Made by a program: the position numbers and the translations under genes. The notes under the pieces are model-generated. The model saw nothing but the letters and a program-made list of their open reading frames with translations. It was not told the origin of the DNA and did no database searches. Of a stretch of DNA of 64,000 nucleotides, positions 11,157-22,443 are shown one piece after another. Source of the stretch: Trema orientale (taxonomy: Eukaryota > Streptophyta > Magnoliopsida > Rosales > Cannabaceae); the NCBI GenBank assembly GCA_002914845.1, contig JXTC01000034.1:27981-91980 (forward strand), read 5' to 3'. Each line of letters opens with the position of its first letter. Position 1 is the stretch's first letter.

Positions 11157-11384
11157 GCTGCAAACTATAAATTTAATACAATCCGTCAATGCTGTTTCTT
11201 TAGCCTAGTTAGTAATTACCTTAAAAATTTCCTGTACGTTCAAATCAATTTCTAAATCCAGGTTTTTTTCCTCTCTCTTTTTTTTTTTCCTTTTCCCTTT
11301 TGGGGAAGGAGAGTGGGTTAATGGGCCATAAACCAGGCCCAAATGAAAATCTTTTTTTTTTTTTTTTTCATTCAATATGTCCAA

Positions 11385-12701
11385 TGTTCCATCTGAGACT
11401 AGGACAAAAGGTCTTCATCTAGAAGTACTAGTGGTCCTTTTGGATGGATCGCAAGACAAAAAAGTCATTAAGCTATACCCCTTGAAGAATTTTGACAAAA
11501 TAAAGATGGTTATGAAGGAATTAGAAAAATTTTTGCTACTGTAGTTTTCTGAGTCCATAAACTCTTTCATGCCAATAAAGAGATTATTGAAAGGAAAAAA
11601 AAAAAAATCTTCATTAAAATAATAGTAACACAATCAGACAAAAGCTTTTAAGTTATATATATATATATATATATACACGTCAAATTGGTCGTCTAGCGAT
11701 TTGGAAGTATTAAAATTGTCACATGAGTATACAGTATTACCGAGCCCGAGCAAGTACTATTTCATATTCATAGTTTTCTTTTTAACCGAAGATGATCTCA
11801 TTATTGTTTAAGAGGCTACAACATTAAATTGCAGTCCAATTTTAATTTTTCTTTTAATATGTTGTTTAAATTAGATTAAAAATATGAATTTACCCCCTTA
11901 TAAAATATCAACTTATAGACATATGACCCCTAAATTCTAAATTAATACACATATGCCCCTAAGTGCTTTAATTTAAGGGGAAATTAGAAAATATACGGTA
12001 TTTCTGAAAAAAGATTAGAAAAATACGATATTTTTGTATTTTTCACGGTGTGGTACAGTTTTTATTAGAAAAAACCGTTTTTTAAAAAATATTTATAAAA
12101 ATACTATTTTTTAAAATAGTAACTAATTTCTAATAATTGAAGATATTTATAACTAGTAACTAATTTCCAGTAACCAGTTTCCAGAAACCGGTAACTAGGA
12201 ACTATTTTAAAAATGATTATTTTCTAAATATTTTTTAAAAAGTGATATTTTCTTAATTAAAACCGTACAAAAATTGGAAAAAATCCTAACTTCCATATTT
12301 TTGTAATTCTTTTCGGTTTTTGTAGGTATAAGTGTTAGACACCCTTAATTTAAAACATAAGTTTGGGCTCAAAGTCTAAATAATTATGAGGCCTCAACTC
12401 AAGTCCTTTACTTACATACTTAAGAAACTGGTTTCAACTAGTAAATGACCTTAAAAACTAGAAAATTTTGATGAGTCCAACTTTTTCTTTGCTCCAACAA
12501 TTTGTGACACTTTCTTTTTTCAGAAGATCTGTTTTGTTTGTTTATTATTCCCACCTAAATCAATTCGAAATGAGAAGTTTAGTTGTGGAAAATGACTGTT
12601 AGCAAGTGGTATTTGGCATACGTGCTACTCCCCTCAAAAAAAAAAAAAAAAAAAAAATCTCATACATGCTACAAAATTTTAAAAAAAGAATGATTTGGTT
12701 T

Positions 12702-12735
<34 letters not shown>

Positions 12736-13330
12736 AGTTACATTTTGCTTGGGAATATGGAATAGTGGTGTGTATTTTATATAACCTAACATATGTACAT
12801 TATATAGGCCCTTTATGCTATTATTTTATTGAAGGATTTTGCCTATCATGTCCCCTTAAATTAACATCCACGACCCGCCCGACTATGAAATCAATCTCAA
12901 ATGATCAATAAATAAAGGAAAGCTATATAATACTTAACAAAGCAAAGCTTATATTTCAATATTAGGAAAATTGATACCTAGCCATCACATGACAAGTACA
13001 AACGAAATTAAGATAAACAACTCAAAAAACGAAAGAAAGATAAAGAAAGGGAAAAAAAAAAGAGGGGGGGAAGAAAGAACAAAAGGCATAAGGTGTACCT
13101 GACTGCGCCGACACCATTCATATGTTGAGTTAAGAACTAATCCAGTTATAGCCACGATCGAGTCTCATGCTTAATTTGTAAGCAGTTCCTTATTTCCCAC
13201 AACACAATAATTTATTTGATTCTTTCATTTTTTTTTTCTTGAATTCCTTACGCAACATTTTTTTTTTGGGGGGATAAAATTAGGTCCAAAAAAAGGACTA
13301 AGTCTTATAGCTTTTTTTCTTTTTTAGAAG
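11385..13330 (+). repeat. Large non-coding direct duplication, copy 2
   Basis: This is the second copy of the 8812-10430 unit. It is longer because it carries a 368-bp insertion (11977-12344) and longer homopolymer runs (for example A at about 12636-12657 and T at 12703-12729). It lies directly upstream of the LEA_2 copy 2 3' region. Confidence 0.75.
11977..12344. mobile_element. MULE-type MITE with 9-bp target duplication
   Basis: The element is flanked by perfect TTAATTTAA at 11968-11976 and 12345-12353. It begins GGGGAAATTAG and ends GTTAGACACCC. The other copy of the duplication (about 9445-9465) lacks it, so the borders are supported by an empty site. The interior is partly self-complementary (ATTTTTGTATTTTT-type and TAACTAATTTC-type repeats). 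It has no coding capacity. Confidence 0.8.
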
Positions 13331-13439
13331 AAATTGCCAAAACTATAAATCTAACACAATCCTCGAGCATTGTTTCTTAGCCTAATTAGTAATTAATTTA
13401 AAATTTTCTTGTACGTTCAAATCAATATCTGCCAGGTAT

Positions 13440-13960
13440 TTTCTTTTCCTTTTTTATTTTCAACGGCATTATTTCATTTTCTGTTTTTGTTCTATAAATG
13501 TAAGTATTTTATACCTAAGTTCTTTTGAAAACAAGGATAACACATCTTGCCCTATTAAACATAAATATAAGATGACCATTATACTTTTCAAAAAAAAAAA
13601 AAAAAAGATGACCATTATTGTGCGTGATGTATCACTAACTATCATTCCTTTGACTTTAATTAGATATACAGTAAAAGGGCTGGAAAATTTTAATATATTC
13701 TTCAATATTTTATTGCATTAAAAAAAAGTACAAGCAATTCAATTATTATTACATTGACAATTAGAAATTAATAATCGGGCGAATTAATGTTAAATGTACG
13801 CCTGAATAAACCAGAAGTACTAAGCACGTCTCCAAAATCCGCAAAACACCAATGGACTAACGAGACGAGTCCTTAGGGATGAGTTCAAATAAATCAAACT
13901 AAAAACGTCCTAATGAAAATCCCAAATAACAGCAATAAATTAAATAATCCTAATTATCTA
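13440..13960. other. Intergenic
   Basis: No gene is supported. The stretch leads into the 3' flank of LEA_2 copy 2, which aligns with the 3' flank of copy 1 (2776-2832). Confidence 0.5.
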
Positions 13961-14097
13961 TTATTCTAACATTATGGATCAACGATATTAGATATGAAAA
14001 AAGGGGAAACCGTAGGGCGTAGAGAAAGGTTCCTCGAACATCTCTAATAACGAGATCTCAATTAATCTGGCAAAGCTAACTCCATAAAAATTCCTCG

Positions 14098-15021
14098 TTA
14101 TAGCTTCCTTTGTTGATAAAGACACAGAGCCAATGTGAAAAACATGCCCAAAACCAAAAGAAACATTCCCGCTAATTCGAACACATAATCAAATCTATCC
14201 CACAACCCATGAGCCTCGCAATTCCTCGTAAGCCTCCATCTCCATCTCCATCTCCCTCTACGCGGCAAACCGTGATAATGATCTTGATAATAATAATAAT
14301 ATTTATCATCAATATATACTATATCATCATCAAACACGTCAAAATTAATCTGCGTAGTATTCGAAGAAGAGAAAGGTATCCTCAAAGGAGAGCACGCCAC
14401 ACGTATAGGAATTCTCCGTTTTAGCCAAGCTCTACCACCGTACGTAACGTTGGAAGTCAACGCAAAGTCAACGCTCGAAAACCCTGATTTTTGGATCCCA
14501 TGCATAACACCGCCGCTGCCAGTCTCCACGTTGTTGTCGTCGTCGTCGTCGTCTCGAGCATAATCTCCAACCGCGTCCCATGAATCGACCCCCAGCATCA
14601 CGTTCTTGAGCCCGAACCACACGGTCTTGTCGTGCGACGCTTCGTGACTTCCACCGAGCTCGAGATAATTGGGCGCTATATCGTACTGTTTGAGCTTAGG
14701 TTGAGACGCCGAGGCGGCGAGATGGTCGAAAACCATACTCTTTTTTGCGTCGTTTTTGAAGCGAACGCCTACGTCCAAGTCGGCCGCTATGCGGTTATCG
14801 CCGCCGGAGATGTTGCGGACGGTGGTGAAGATCGTGGTGATTGAGACAGCGGGTAGAGATGGGACAAGACCGGGCAAATAAATCAAGAACACGCCGGTCG
14901 AGATCATGGCCAATCCCAAGATAGTACCAAGTATCAACACAGTCTTCCTCATAAAAGACGAACCAGGACCACCATGGTCATGAAATACTCTGGTTGATGA
15001 TGATGAGGGATAAGTACTCAT
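14098..15021 (-). CDS. LEA_2 / NDR1-HIN1-like two-span membrane protein, copy 2
   Basis: Single exon, 307 aa, paralogous to 2833-3681. Membrane spans lie at about 24-52 and 276-302. Between them is a LEA_2-type domain with the conserved DNRIAADLDVGVRF block, the GVDSWDAVGD motif and TSNVTY. Two low-complexity insertions are special to this copy: a run of six aspartates (from a CGT/CGA run near 14533-14556) and a tyrosine- and tryptophan/arginine-rich stretch (KYYYYYQD, RWRWRWRL) just before the second span. Its TATA box (15161-15168) lies 140 bp upstream of the start codon, with no LTR between, unlike copy 1. The role is inferred only from the family, with moderate confidence. Confidence 0.75.
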   Translation of the reverse strand: MSTYPSSSSTRVFHDHGGPGSSFMRKTVLILGTILGLAMISTGVFLIYLPGLVPSLPAVSITTIFTTVRNISGGDNRIAADLDVGVRFKNDAKKSMVFDHLAASASQPKLKQYDIAPNYLELGGSHEASHDKTVWFGLKNVMLGVDSWDAVGDYARDDDDDDNNVETGSGGVMHGIQKSGFSSVDFALTSNVTYGGRAWLKRRIPIRVACSPLRIPFSSSNTTQINFDVFDDDIVYIDDKYYYYYQDHYHGLPRRGRWRWRWRLTRNCEAHGLWDRFDYVFELAGMFLLVLGMFFTLALCLYQQRKL

Positions 15022-15039
15022 ATTGAATTGATCTTTGTA

Positions 15040-15215
15040 GCGAGAGGAATGGCGAATCTAATTACTGAATATTTTAAGCAACGGTACATACGGTACTAGC
15101 AGTGGGGTTGTATTAGTACCTCCTAAACTTGAAAATAATTAATATGTTGCAGACTTATTATATTTATAGAGACGATCGACTAAACGAGAGTCAAATGGAA
15201 CTCCGGATTAATGAT
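15040..15215 (-). promoter_or_regulatory. LEA_2 copy 2 promoter
   Basis: A minus-strand TATAAATA box lies at 15161-15168 beside GTCTC. The stretch aligns with 4020-4145 and 1440-1580. It is cut off at 15224 by the Gypsy LTR. Confidence 0.65.
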
Positions 15216-15224
15216 ATATATTAT

Positions 15225-18200
15225 TGTTGTGTAGACCACCACAAATGGTTGAGATGCATGATCCTTAAAAAAGACAACTAGCTAATTAAGAATGAGATAA
15301 TTATCTATTATTATGTAGTCACTCAATCTCAACATTATATTGTATTTTATTATTTTTGTTTCCTATTTACAAAATTGCGAAACCTAAAGTCACCGTCACC
15401 TATATAAAGGGACTTAGTCTCATAATTTTTCATCTCAAAATTACTTCACAATATACTCTTTCCGTAATTCTCTCTTTACTCTCACCTTGAGACTTAGTGA
15501 AACTCTTGTAATTCTCCAAAAAATAGTGAAGAACAGTGGATGTAGACTCATCTTTTGTGGGGTTGAACCACTATAAAATTCATGTCTCTTTACTTTACTT
15601 TACTTTTCAATTCGTTTCACATACAAGCCATATCCCGAATTAATAAAATTAATCGTTGACAAAACCTCCATCAACAATTGGCACTAAAAGGAGGGCTATT
15701 CCAGCAAAAAATTTATCAATCTCGCTTCCTCAATGATGACAAATACTAGAAATACTACTAGAAATCCTAGAGTTAGCCAAAATCAACCTCAAAATGCTGC
15801 TGCTACACAGGTCGATCCTGCTCATGATCAACCAGCCGTGATCGCACCTGAGGAGAATATACTTCAGAGACAGGATCACATGGAGGATGCTCTTGCAAAC
15901 CTTCAACAAATCACTAATTAGATCAATGATTTTTTGAGGCAGCTTGCTGAAGGACAAATGGTGATACCACCACAACAAGAATATCCCAGAGAACGTCCTG
16001 CTCGACAGCCCGAGAGGGGAATTTACATTCAAGAAGTGGGAAATTGCAGCCAGCCCAGGACCCAACAAGAGTGCCATGCAGATCACACTTTTAAGAGAAA
16101 AGACAAAGTCACATATTTACTACAAGAGTCTGGCACTAGGAGTTCCAGCACAGACAGCGATCGTGAACAGCCCTCTTAGAGAGCTCCAACTAACCGCGAC
16201 CATCTGAACAACGATCAGAAACGTCAATCGAGAAGCATCTTTGAGAGGATAAGCATGGAGTCGAGACAGGAATCTACTGACCTGAGACAACACTTAGAAT
16301 AACGACGCCAAAGAGGTAGTGATGAGTGATCCACGTCGCATCATAATAACCAAGCCCCATCACGTTGAACTATTTCAGTAGAGTTTTCCCAAACGTTGCT
16401 GCAGACCTAACCCGATCAACCTAGCTTGCATCATGATAATAGCGACCAAAGACTACTTTTACCACTAGCAAGGGATGATAATGCCCTTCCGCATAACATT
16501 GATATTAATAATCTGAGGATCGCATTAGATGCACTTGCTGGATGGGAGAATGAACTCGTAGTTAGATATCATGAATCGATGTTTAATGAAGAAGTATGAG
16601 CTGATGTACTTCTTGTTGGATTCAAACTTCCCACAATAAACACTTTCGATGGGAAGACAGATCCGCAGGATCACATGAATCACTTCAACGACCTGATGGA
16701 GCTTTACTGGGTCGATGACCTTGCACGCTGTAAATATTTTGTTGTAACCCTCACAGGTGCAGCAAAGAAGTGGTTCAGAGGACTTCAGGCTGGATCGATC
16801 TCATCCTAGCAACAACTCCAGACCACATTTTTGAGACAATTTCAAGTTGCAAAGAATTTCACTGTTCCATTAATTAGTTTGTCTGCCATTCGACAAGGTC
16901 TAGAGGAAACTCTGCGATCATACCTTAATCATTTTACTTCAGAGTTGTCAAAAGTCAACAACACGCTTGAACGAGATGGCTGGAATGAGACAAGAGACTA
17001 AACTCTAGGAAGAGTTATTAGAGCGAGAATGTAGAACCCTTGAAGACTTCTACCGAAGGGTTGGTCATCATTTGAGAGTTAAGTCTTCTCAGGAGAATCT
17101 TCACAAAACTAAAAAAAAAAAAAAATATAAAGATAGGACTAAAGATGCGACAGCAAGTGGAAACAATAATAATAAGAAGTCTAGGAAGATGAAGAACGAG
17201 TAGCCGTATGAGAAGCAGCCTGAGCCAAAGAAACAAGAAACTCTGAGAGTTCCGTTACGATTCAACAACTATATTGAGCGAAGTGCACTCATCGATCACA
17301 TCTATGCAGTCACCAATCAGTAGAAGTAATTTCGGAGACCAGAGCAAATAAAGCATGATGTGCAATCTTGTTACAATAACTCTCTAAAACTTGCCACACG
17401 AGAGGCAATACCTCGCACCATGATGGTCCAGCATCAAAAGGAATCATCAGTCGAAGTGTCAATCGAGGACCTTGATTCACGAGAGATCGATGAAGAGGTT
17501 AAAACTGGACTAATCGAGGACTTGAAAGACTTGCCAATCGATGAAAAAGAGTTTTTGAAGGTATTAAAAATCAGAGTGAAGCTTTAAGAACCCGTGCGAG
17601 CTGAGCTAGTCGTATTCCTAAAAGCAAATTTGGATGTCTTCGCATGGCAATATTTGGATATAGTAGGGACTGATCTGAATATTATGTACTATCGCCTCAA
17701 CATTGATACAACGAAGAAACCTGTGTGATAGAAGAGAAAAGCGATGGATCCAGAACATTACATCGCACTGAAAGAGGAGGTCAATAAGTTGCTCGAAATT
17801 GGATTCATTAGGAAATCTTTTTACCTAAACTCGCTTGCAAATCCAGTTTTAGTGAAGAAACCTAATGGAAAGTGGAGGACATGTATTGATTTCATAGATC
17901 TTAATAAAGCGCACTCAAAAAACAGTTTTCTACTTCTAAGAATCGATCAGCTTGTAGATGCGGCATTAGGACATGAATTGCTGAGATTCATGGATATATA
18001 TTATGGGGGTCGTATTGTTATAGGAAGATGTCATTCAGACTCATCAACTCAGGAGTAACCTACCAACGTCTTATCAATATGAGGTTCGCAAAGTAAATTG
18101 GCAAGACAATAGAAGTTTATACAGATAACATATTGGTAAAGTCAAAAGAAGTTGTATATCACGTCGCACATCTCGATGAAATATTCAAGATACTCAGAAA

Positions 18201-18610
18201 GTACCAGATGAAATTAAACATCTAGAAGTGTGCATTTGAAGTAGGATCATGAAAGTTTCTCGGGTGTATAGTTAATCAGCAAGGCATTGAGAAGATTCAA
18301 GTACTAATCAACATGTAGTCTCCTCGCAAGCTAAAAGAAGTTCAGAGTTTAGCGAGAAGGGTAGCCACATTAAGTCGATTTGTATCTAGATCAATTGATA
18401 AAGATCAACCGTTCTTCAAAGTGCTGAAGGGATCAAAGAAATTTGAGTGGACTGAGAAATGCAAGCAGGTGTTCCAAGAATTAAAGAAACACTTGGGTTC
18501 TCCTCCACTCTTATCGAAACCAAAATCCGGGAAAAAATTGTGCTTATACCTCGTCGTTTTTAAGTGTGCGACAAGTGCTGCATTAATTCAAGAAGAAGAA
18601 AGTATACAAC
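15225..18610 (+). mobile_element. Ty3/Gypsy LTR retrotransposon fossil
   Basis: A 5' LTR lies at 15225-15676 (452 bp, TGTTG...CAACA ends). It is followed by an ATTGGCAC primer-site-like sequence, a gag region (about 15733-17240, with a recognisable retrotransposon gag block near 16630-16940), a reverse transcriptase region (about 17740-18060) and an RNase H start (about 18420-18615). The element is broken by many changes and lacks its 3' part and 3' LTR. It looks old. It separates the LEA_2 copy 2 promoter from the continuation of the duplicated flank at 19248. Confidence 0.85.
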
Positions 18611-19245
18611 TGTTAGAATAATATCCCATAAAGCAGTTTATTATTTTAACATTATAAACAATTTATTATCAGATTATTTGTTATTAATAAATTTCATGTT
18701 ATGAATTTTTATTTCATTTATGTCCCATTAATATACATGTGATGTGTATGCTTATCTTATGCAAACATCTAAAAATTCTAAGACATGTAATGAGTAATAA
18801 AGAATTATTCGTATGATGAGTTCATATGTGGGAGACATTATATTCTTTATTTTATTATGTCTAAATTAAATTGTTCGCATTCTGCGTATTGAAGATGGAA
18901 TACTTTACTATGCCATAGAATGTAGTGTTGTCTATTTAATTAATGAAGTCTCTAATTATCGAAGTGAGTCTTCGGATAGAAACACTAGTGTGTTATAAGA
19001 AAGTTATAACAGCATCGAACAAGACCGAGTGAATTAGAATTTAAGGTTAAGTGTCGTAACTTAAATTTCTAATTTCACTAATTTAGCACTATTGTAGAAA
19101 ACCTTAATCTTAATGATTAACGAACTTACTTTCAGGTGTTTTGTTTTTTTGAGTTACTAAAAGACTAGTTCTGATTTATGGCTTGAACTCCGGTATCTTG
19201 GAAGATAAAGTGTATGAAATGTGTAGAACGTTTTTCATGATTAAT
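18611..19245. other. Unassigned insert, possibly part of another LTR element
   Basis: The sequence starts TGTTAGAATAATATCC right where the Gypsy homology stops. It has no reading frame and ends near the duplicated flank. The TGTTA start is LTR-like, but I find no partner copy and no matching CA end, so the class is open. Confidence 0.3.
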
Positions 19246-19247
19246 AA

Positions 19248-19860
19248 AAAAGAGTAAGAATAGAACTTGGAGTAATGATATATATTATATTATTTTATAT
19301 ATATAATGCAGTACGGAATACGCTAACTCTGCACTATTACTGAACAAGGATTTCCATTCAATACATATACGCTAACTGAGAAAGAGTTCTCCTACTAAAC
19401 TGTAACTCCTTAATTATCTTTAATATTTATAAAAAGTAATAGTTGCAAAATAATTGAATAAATGTAGTAGTGATCAGGAGATTAATAAGTTATAAATATT
19501 TCAGAAAAAGATTATTATTGGAAATAAATAAAAAGAGCTCAATTAAATAAGAACGTATATATTGGTACTTTATTATAGTTGTCCACCAGAACTGAATTTT
19601 GAAATTTGAGATATTATATATATAAATATCGTAAAAAATCATTCATGTATCGCAATCAAAATAAAATTTTCTACGCATAACACAAAAATATTTAGCATGA
19701 TTTATCTAAAAAGTTTATTATAGTTTAGATCAATTTTAGGACCATTTGACCCCGAGGTGAACATTTTTTTTTTCTTTATATATAAAGTGAAATTTTTAGG
19801 ATTATAAGTATTGGACTTTTTTAAGGACTAAAGAGAAAGAAATTAATCAGTTTTCACCAT
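19248..19860 (-). repeat. Duplicated LEA_2/RLP flank, second copy
   Basis: This aligns with 4131-4640 and 5160-5290. Its first ~37 bp also repeat the last bases before the Gypsy LTR (AATGATATATATTAT occurs on both sides). Confidence 0.7.
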
Positions 19861-20142
19861 TACCCTTAGTAAAAAGCCGCCAAAATTTAGGTGCGAAAGA
19901 TTTTCCAAAAAAGAAAACCCCTTTCCCCACTTCTCTCATCTCCCTTCCCACGACTCTCTCTCCTATATTTGATCTTCGGGTCAAACTTCGTAAAATTCTT
20001 GTTGATAACCTAATAAACTCTAACAAAAGTTGGAGATTTGGTCCCTTTTTGAGGGGTGTGATTTTTTGAAGGAAATAAATGTCTTACTTCAAATTGGTAG
20101 AGGAATGAGGATCTAGCTTAGCAGTGTACTAGAGATTGGGGT

Positions 20143-21645
20143 TCAAGTATGCCTAACACAAAAATAAAATGTGGGGATGGTGTTGTATTGGTCTTCCCTT
20201 CCTTTTGTCACCACGTATGCATTCTCCAAGAATACGGCGAAGGAGAATGGAGTGAACAAGATGGGATCTGCTGATTGTGGTTTGGTGGCCATGGCGGTGA
20301 AATTGTTGAAACAACTTGGTATGGTTCCAGATAGATTGTTGTCATCAATATCCAAGACTTGGAGGGCAGTAAGTCCACAGAGCTCATGTGGAATATGGCC
20401 TTTTAATTTGCTCGAACGAAGACCAAGAACCATTAGATTTTGGAAGGAACCCCAATCCAATTTGGTTTGCTTCCTGTAATCTTGTTCAGACCAAAGTCTA
20501 TGAGCCTTAACATGGTATTAGTTTTGAAGAAAACGAGGTATTTCTCCATTAAGAGAAATCATATCAGGAGTTCTCCCATAGAGTTGGTTGTGACTTGTGA
20601 GAGAGGTTCATGTGCACAAAAGAAGGAGATAAGTTCCAAAAATTCTTGTGTTTAATAGGTCCAACAATGCTAAATCGTGTCTGTGGTTTGAGCCAACTTG
20701 GAAATTGAGGACCCAAGTTCCAGGACCTTAACCTTATAACATCTAGATGAAAGGGAGAGCTATCCAGTTTGAACTTACTTTAGAGCTAATGGATTATAAG
20801 AACCTTCTAACACACAAATTTTTAAGATTGGCAAAGTGCGCTTCCGACATGGTTCCTTCCAAAAGATTTACAGAAATGTAGGAACTCTAAATTTGAGAGA
20901 AGACCAAGGCTTGTGGGATTCCAATGACTCTAATACAGATAATTCTCCAAGTGACACCGGAATGGGATTAGGAGTCATATTACTCCCAAGTGAAAGGTCA
21001 ACAAGATTTTTGAACTGAACAATACTTTGATCTGTGTTTTGACCAGTGAAGAAATTATGACCCAAAGACAAATGACTTGAGATTGTCCCAACAAGTTTGT
21101 TACTGTACAAAGCAATCTCCTCCAATCTGCAGAGATTTCCTTCATAATTCTATCAACGAAGGAAGTGTGTTTATTGCCAGCAACCAATGATCAGATGCTC
21201 CACTAAGGTTCACTTTTGGTCATATCTACATATTCTAGTGAAAAAAGACGCAAAAGCCAGTGACGGTTCTCAGAGTACAAATTTAGAGCACCATATTGTA
21301 GATAATAAGAGAGCGAGACGGTATAAACTAAGCAACGAAGGATTTATCTTGCCTTTTAGTGGACGATAAAGATAGTGAGTATTAGCAAGGTGAAGCTCTT
21401 TGACATGACCAGCAAAGTGGTCACAAACAAATCCAGACCATCTGCAGCAGTCTTTGACTCCAGCAACCCAAGTTAAAAGCCTGTTTGAGGGATCTACAAG
21501 ATCTTGCTTGAAACTCAGAAGAGTTTGATTCACACTTTCAATGCAGAGTCACATCGGAGTCCCCATTTCTAAGGTTAACCTAGAGAGTTGCTTCTGCGAG
21601 AAATTTGAGGAAAAGAATGACAAGAAGTTTAACGCATACAACCAT
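20143..21645 (-). pseudogene. LRR receptor-like protein (Cf/EIX type) pseudogene
   Basis: Read from 21645, an ATG opens a signal-like peptide (MVVCVKLLVILFLKFLAEA), and then a stop follows. Next comes an LRRNT_2 block (21533 down: LLSFKQDLVDPSNRLLTW, then DCCRWSGFVCD). LRR fragments follow at 20868-21125 (NPIPVSLGELSVLESL) and 20143-20460 (LKGHIPHELCGLTALQVLDI, NNLSGTIPSCF), ending in a VVTKGRE juxtamembrane-like piece. The pieces are in different frames, large LRR stretches are missing, and there is no clear membrane span or cytoplasmic tail. RLPs of this type recognise ligands outside the cell in defence. This copy is a broken host gene. A shorter relic of the same gene is at 5282-5578. Confidence 0.8.
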
Positions 21646-21659
21646 GATGATGCAAAGAA

Positions 21660-22000
21660 CTCAAGAGTTAAAATGTGAATACAAAGTTTATGTTATAGGC
21701 ACTACTACTCTGCACTTCAACCAGTGCTCAACTACCTGATTCCAATAATGATGATGCTCAACTACCTGGTCTACAACAGTGCTGAACTGTTTTGAAAAAT
21801 CCAATTCTCAAGTCAAAACAAAAGCCTTATTATGGAGAAAAGAGGATTTCGGTATTGTACCATGCAATCTTTATTTAGAAATTTAAGGAGAGGCATAATG
21901 AAAATGATTTTATGCTTCCCAACAGTACTCAGAGTTAATTTTTACACATAATTTTACTTCTTGAACCAAAAATAGATATTATTCAGTTACTGGATTTGCT
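21660..22000. other. Intergenic
   Basis: No gene is supported between the RLP pseudogene and the CDC20 3' flank. Confidence 0.5.
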
Positions 22001-22009
22001 ATAAACCCT

Positions 22010-22330
22010 AAAAGACTAAGAAATAGGATGAGATAATATTTCATGGAAGATTCACAAATTAGTATAATACAAGATTCACGGACAAAGAGAAGATGAAACA
22101 CAACAAACTGTTTTTCTTTTATGTAAATTTTCTTAATATGACAACAATGCATTTTAATACTATAAACGCCAAAGAAAACATATTTGCTATGTAGACCACC
22201 CCAAAAATTAAGAAATAGGATGAGATGACATTTCACAGAGAATTCAGAAAAAAATATTATACTATTGAATTCATGGACAAGGAGAAGCTTAAACACAACA
22301 AACTGTTGTTTGTTTATGTAATTTTTCTTT
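22010..22330 (+). repeat. Tandem duplication, ~190-bp unit, downstream of CDC20
   Basis: Two copies, about 22010-22140 and 22200-22330, share AAGAAATAGGATGAGAT, TGGACAA(A/G)GAGAAG and CACAACAAACTGTT in the same order. Non-coding. Confidence 0.65.
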
Positions 22331-22443
22331 ATATATACATTAGGCTGCTAGCTTTACATAATAAGAATACATTTATACTATGCTGAAAACACAACCATTT
22401 GTTTAAAGATTTATACAATCTTCTGGTTCATGCTATTGGATCA

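Noticed and set aside
15730-16086. 118-codon minus-strand frame
   Set aside because: It is antisense to the gag region of the Gypsy fossil and shows no features of its own.
20171-20479. 102-codon plus-strand frame
   Set aside because: It lies opposite the LRR codons of the RLP pseudogene and is a shadow.
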